Below are positions 14,599-15,333 of a stretch of 15,333 bases of DNA, one piece after another. Position numbers and translations under genes: made by a program. Numbering within the stretch: the first letter of the stretch is position 1; every line of letters begins with the position of its first letter. This DNA is from SZUA-521 sp041738285 (GTDB lineage: Bacteria > Pseudomonadota > Gammaproteobacteria > Pseudomonadales > Azotimanducaceae), in contig JBGSQB010000167.1 in assembly GCA_041738285.1 (NCBI GenBank), forward strand, positions 1 through 15,333, read 5' to 3'. Under the pieces are notes generated by a model. The model ran no database searches. It was not told the DNA's origin and worked only from the letters and a program-made list of their open reading frames with translations.

Positions 14599-15333
14599 TA
14601 ATCGAACCTCAGCCCGCCATCCACATTCAGCGTCTGACCGGTGATGTAGGAGGCATCGCTGCTGGCCAGGAACGCTACCGCAGCGGCCTGCTCTTCGACT
14701 TCACCCTGCCGGCCCATGGGTATCTGCGCCCGAATCTGCTTGCGCACCGACTCGGCTGCGGCACCGAACCGATTGGCTGTGCGTCCGATCGTGCCATCCA
14801 TCATGTCCGTGTCGGTCGAGCCTGGGCAGATGCAGTTCACGCGTATGCCGAAGCGCGCCAGCTCGAGCGCCAATTGCTGAGTCATGCCGATCACCGCGAA
14901 CTTGGTGGCACAGTAGGCGCCGTAGTTTGGTAGTCCCACCCGACCGGCCATCGAGGAGATATTGATGATTGCGCCACCGTGGCCGAGATCGCGCATGCGA
15001 CGACCACAGGCGCGGGTGACGCGATAGACACCGTTGAGATTCACATCCACGGTGCGCAGCCAGACGTCGTCATCCATATCCAGTATCGAGGCCGCACCTG
15101 CATCGCTCGGCAGCGCGGCGTTGTTGACCAGAACGTCGAGACGACCGAAGGCGTCCACGGCCGCCGCGGCCAGCCGCTCCGTGTCCGCTTCCAGCGTCAC
15201 ATCGCCATGCACGATGACACACCGCTGACCCAGTGCTTCGACCTCGGCAGCGACGCTTTCGAGGCCGCGCCATCCAGCACTGCGTTCATGCGCAGGCAAC
15301 CGGCCCAGATCGCCCGGGCGGCCGTTGATCACC
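14598..15333 (-). CDS. Short-chain dehydrogenase/reductase, 5' partial
   Basis: NAD(P)-dependent oxidoreductase of the classical SDR family, 245 codons visible. The catalytic tetrad is present: N of LVNNAALPSD, S of NISSMAGRVG, and Y and K of YCATK (Y codon at 14913-14915, K at 14901-14903). The tail SYITGQTLNVDGGLRFD is the usual SDR C-terminus. The frame is open to the right edge, and the GTG at 15332 is probably internal: the visible start (INGRPGDLGRL) looks like the second strand of the Rossmann fold, so the glycine-rich TGxxxGIG motif must lie outside the window. It converges on acoL and so is not in the aco operon. An acetoin or butanediol reductase would fit the neighbourhood but is not shown; FabG-like and sugar dehydrogenases share these motifs. 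Confidence 0.88.
   Translation of the reverse strand, partial: VINGRPGDLGRLPAHERSAGWRGLESVAAEVEALGQRCVIVHGDVTLEADTERLAAAAVDAFGRLDVLVNNAALPSDAGAASILDMDDDVWLRTVDVNLNGVYRVTRACGRRMRDLGHGGAIINISSMAGRVGLPNYGAYCATKFAVIGMTQQLALELARFGIRVNCICPGSTDTDMMDGTIGRTANRFGAAAESVRKQIRAQIPMGRQGEVEEQAAAVAFLASSDASYITGQTLNVDGGLRFD

Noticed and set aside
14598..15333. SDR as the sixth gene of the aco operon (acetoin/butanediol reductase)
   Set aside because: It lies on the opposite strand and is separated by the palindrome, so it cannot share the aco transcript; substrate motifs are not diagnostic.

Overview
This is a high-GC, gene-dense bacterial chromosome segment with short gaps, several overlapping genes and two TTG starts. 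Protein families, a Gram-negative style of secreted c-type cytochrome and REP-like palindromes at gene ends fit a proteobacterium, most likely a gammaproteobacterium. That placement is inferred from style and is not proven. No stretch longer than about 110 bases lacks a gene, and no rRNA, tRNA, CRISPR array or insertion sequence was seen.

Layout: (1) 1-2937 (+) is the 3' nine-tenths of a single-chain biotin-dependent acyl-CoA carboxylase (biotin carboxylase, biotin carrier and carboxyltransferase in one polypeptide), cut by the left edge. (2) 2955-8638 (-) is a compact run of five genes, read from right to left: alanine/glycine-type cation symporter, secreted S9 serine peptidase, NUDIX hydrolase, secreted TPR protein, and a shortened di-heme cytochrome c peroxidase/MbnH-like protein. 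Gaps are 11, 6 and 13 bases and then a 7-base overlap, so this looks like one operon. (3) 8639-8744 is a divergent promoter region. (4) 8745-14493 (+) is a five-gene acetoin-dehydrogenase-type operon: E1 alpha, E1 beta, AcoX, E2 with two tandem E3-binding domains, and E3. (5) 14494-14597 is a REP-like inverted repeat plus a 9-bp tandem repeat. (6) 14598-15333 (-) is a short-chain dehydrogenase cut by the right edge.

How the genes work together: the aco genes encode a complete 2-oxoacid-dehydrogenase-type complex that would cleave acetoin (or a related 2-oxo or hydroxyketone substrate) to acetyl-CoA, NADH and an aldehyde. AcoX, an ATP-NAD-kinase-fold protein of unknown role, points to acetoin rather than pyruvate. 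The minus-strand run combines periplasmic peptide breakdown (S9 peptidase) with uptake of the released small amino acids (AGCS symporter); the NUDIX, TPR and di-heme genes downstream have no obvious place in that scheme. The carboxylase would use an acyl-CoA of unknown chain length.

The most unusual signals are: a repeat family that sits at both convergent gene junctions and supplies or abuts the TAG stop codons of three genes; a di-heme enzyme with two or three internal segments missing, translationally coupled to a TPR protein; and the duplicated E3-binding domain in AcoC. I see no clear evidence for a wholly new defence or mobile system.
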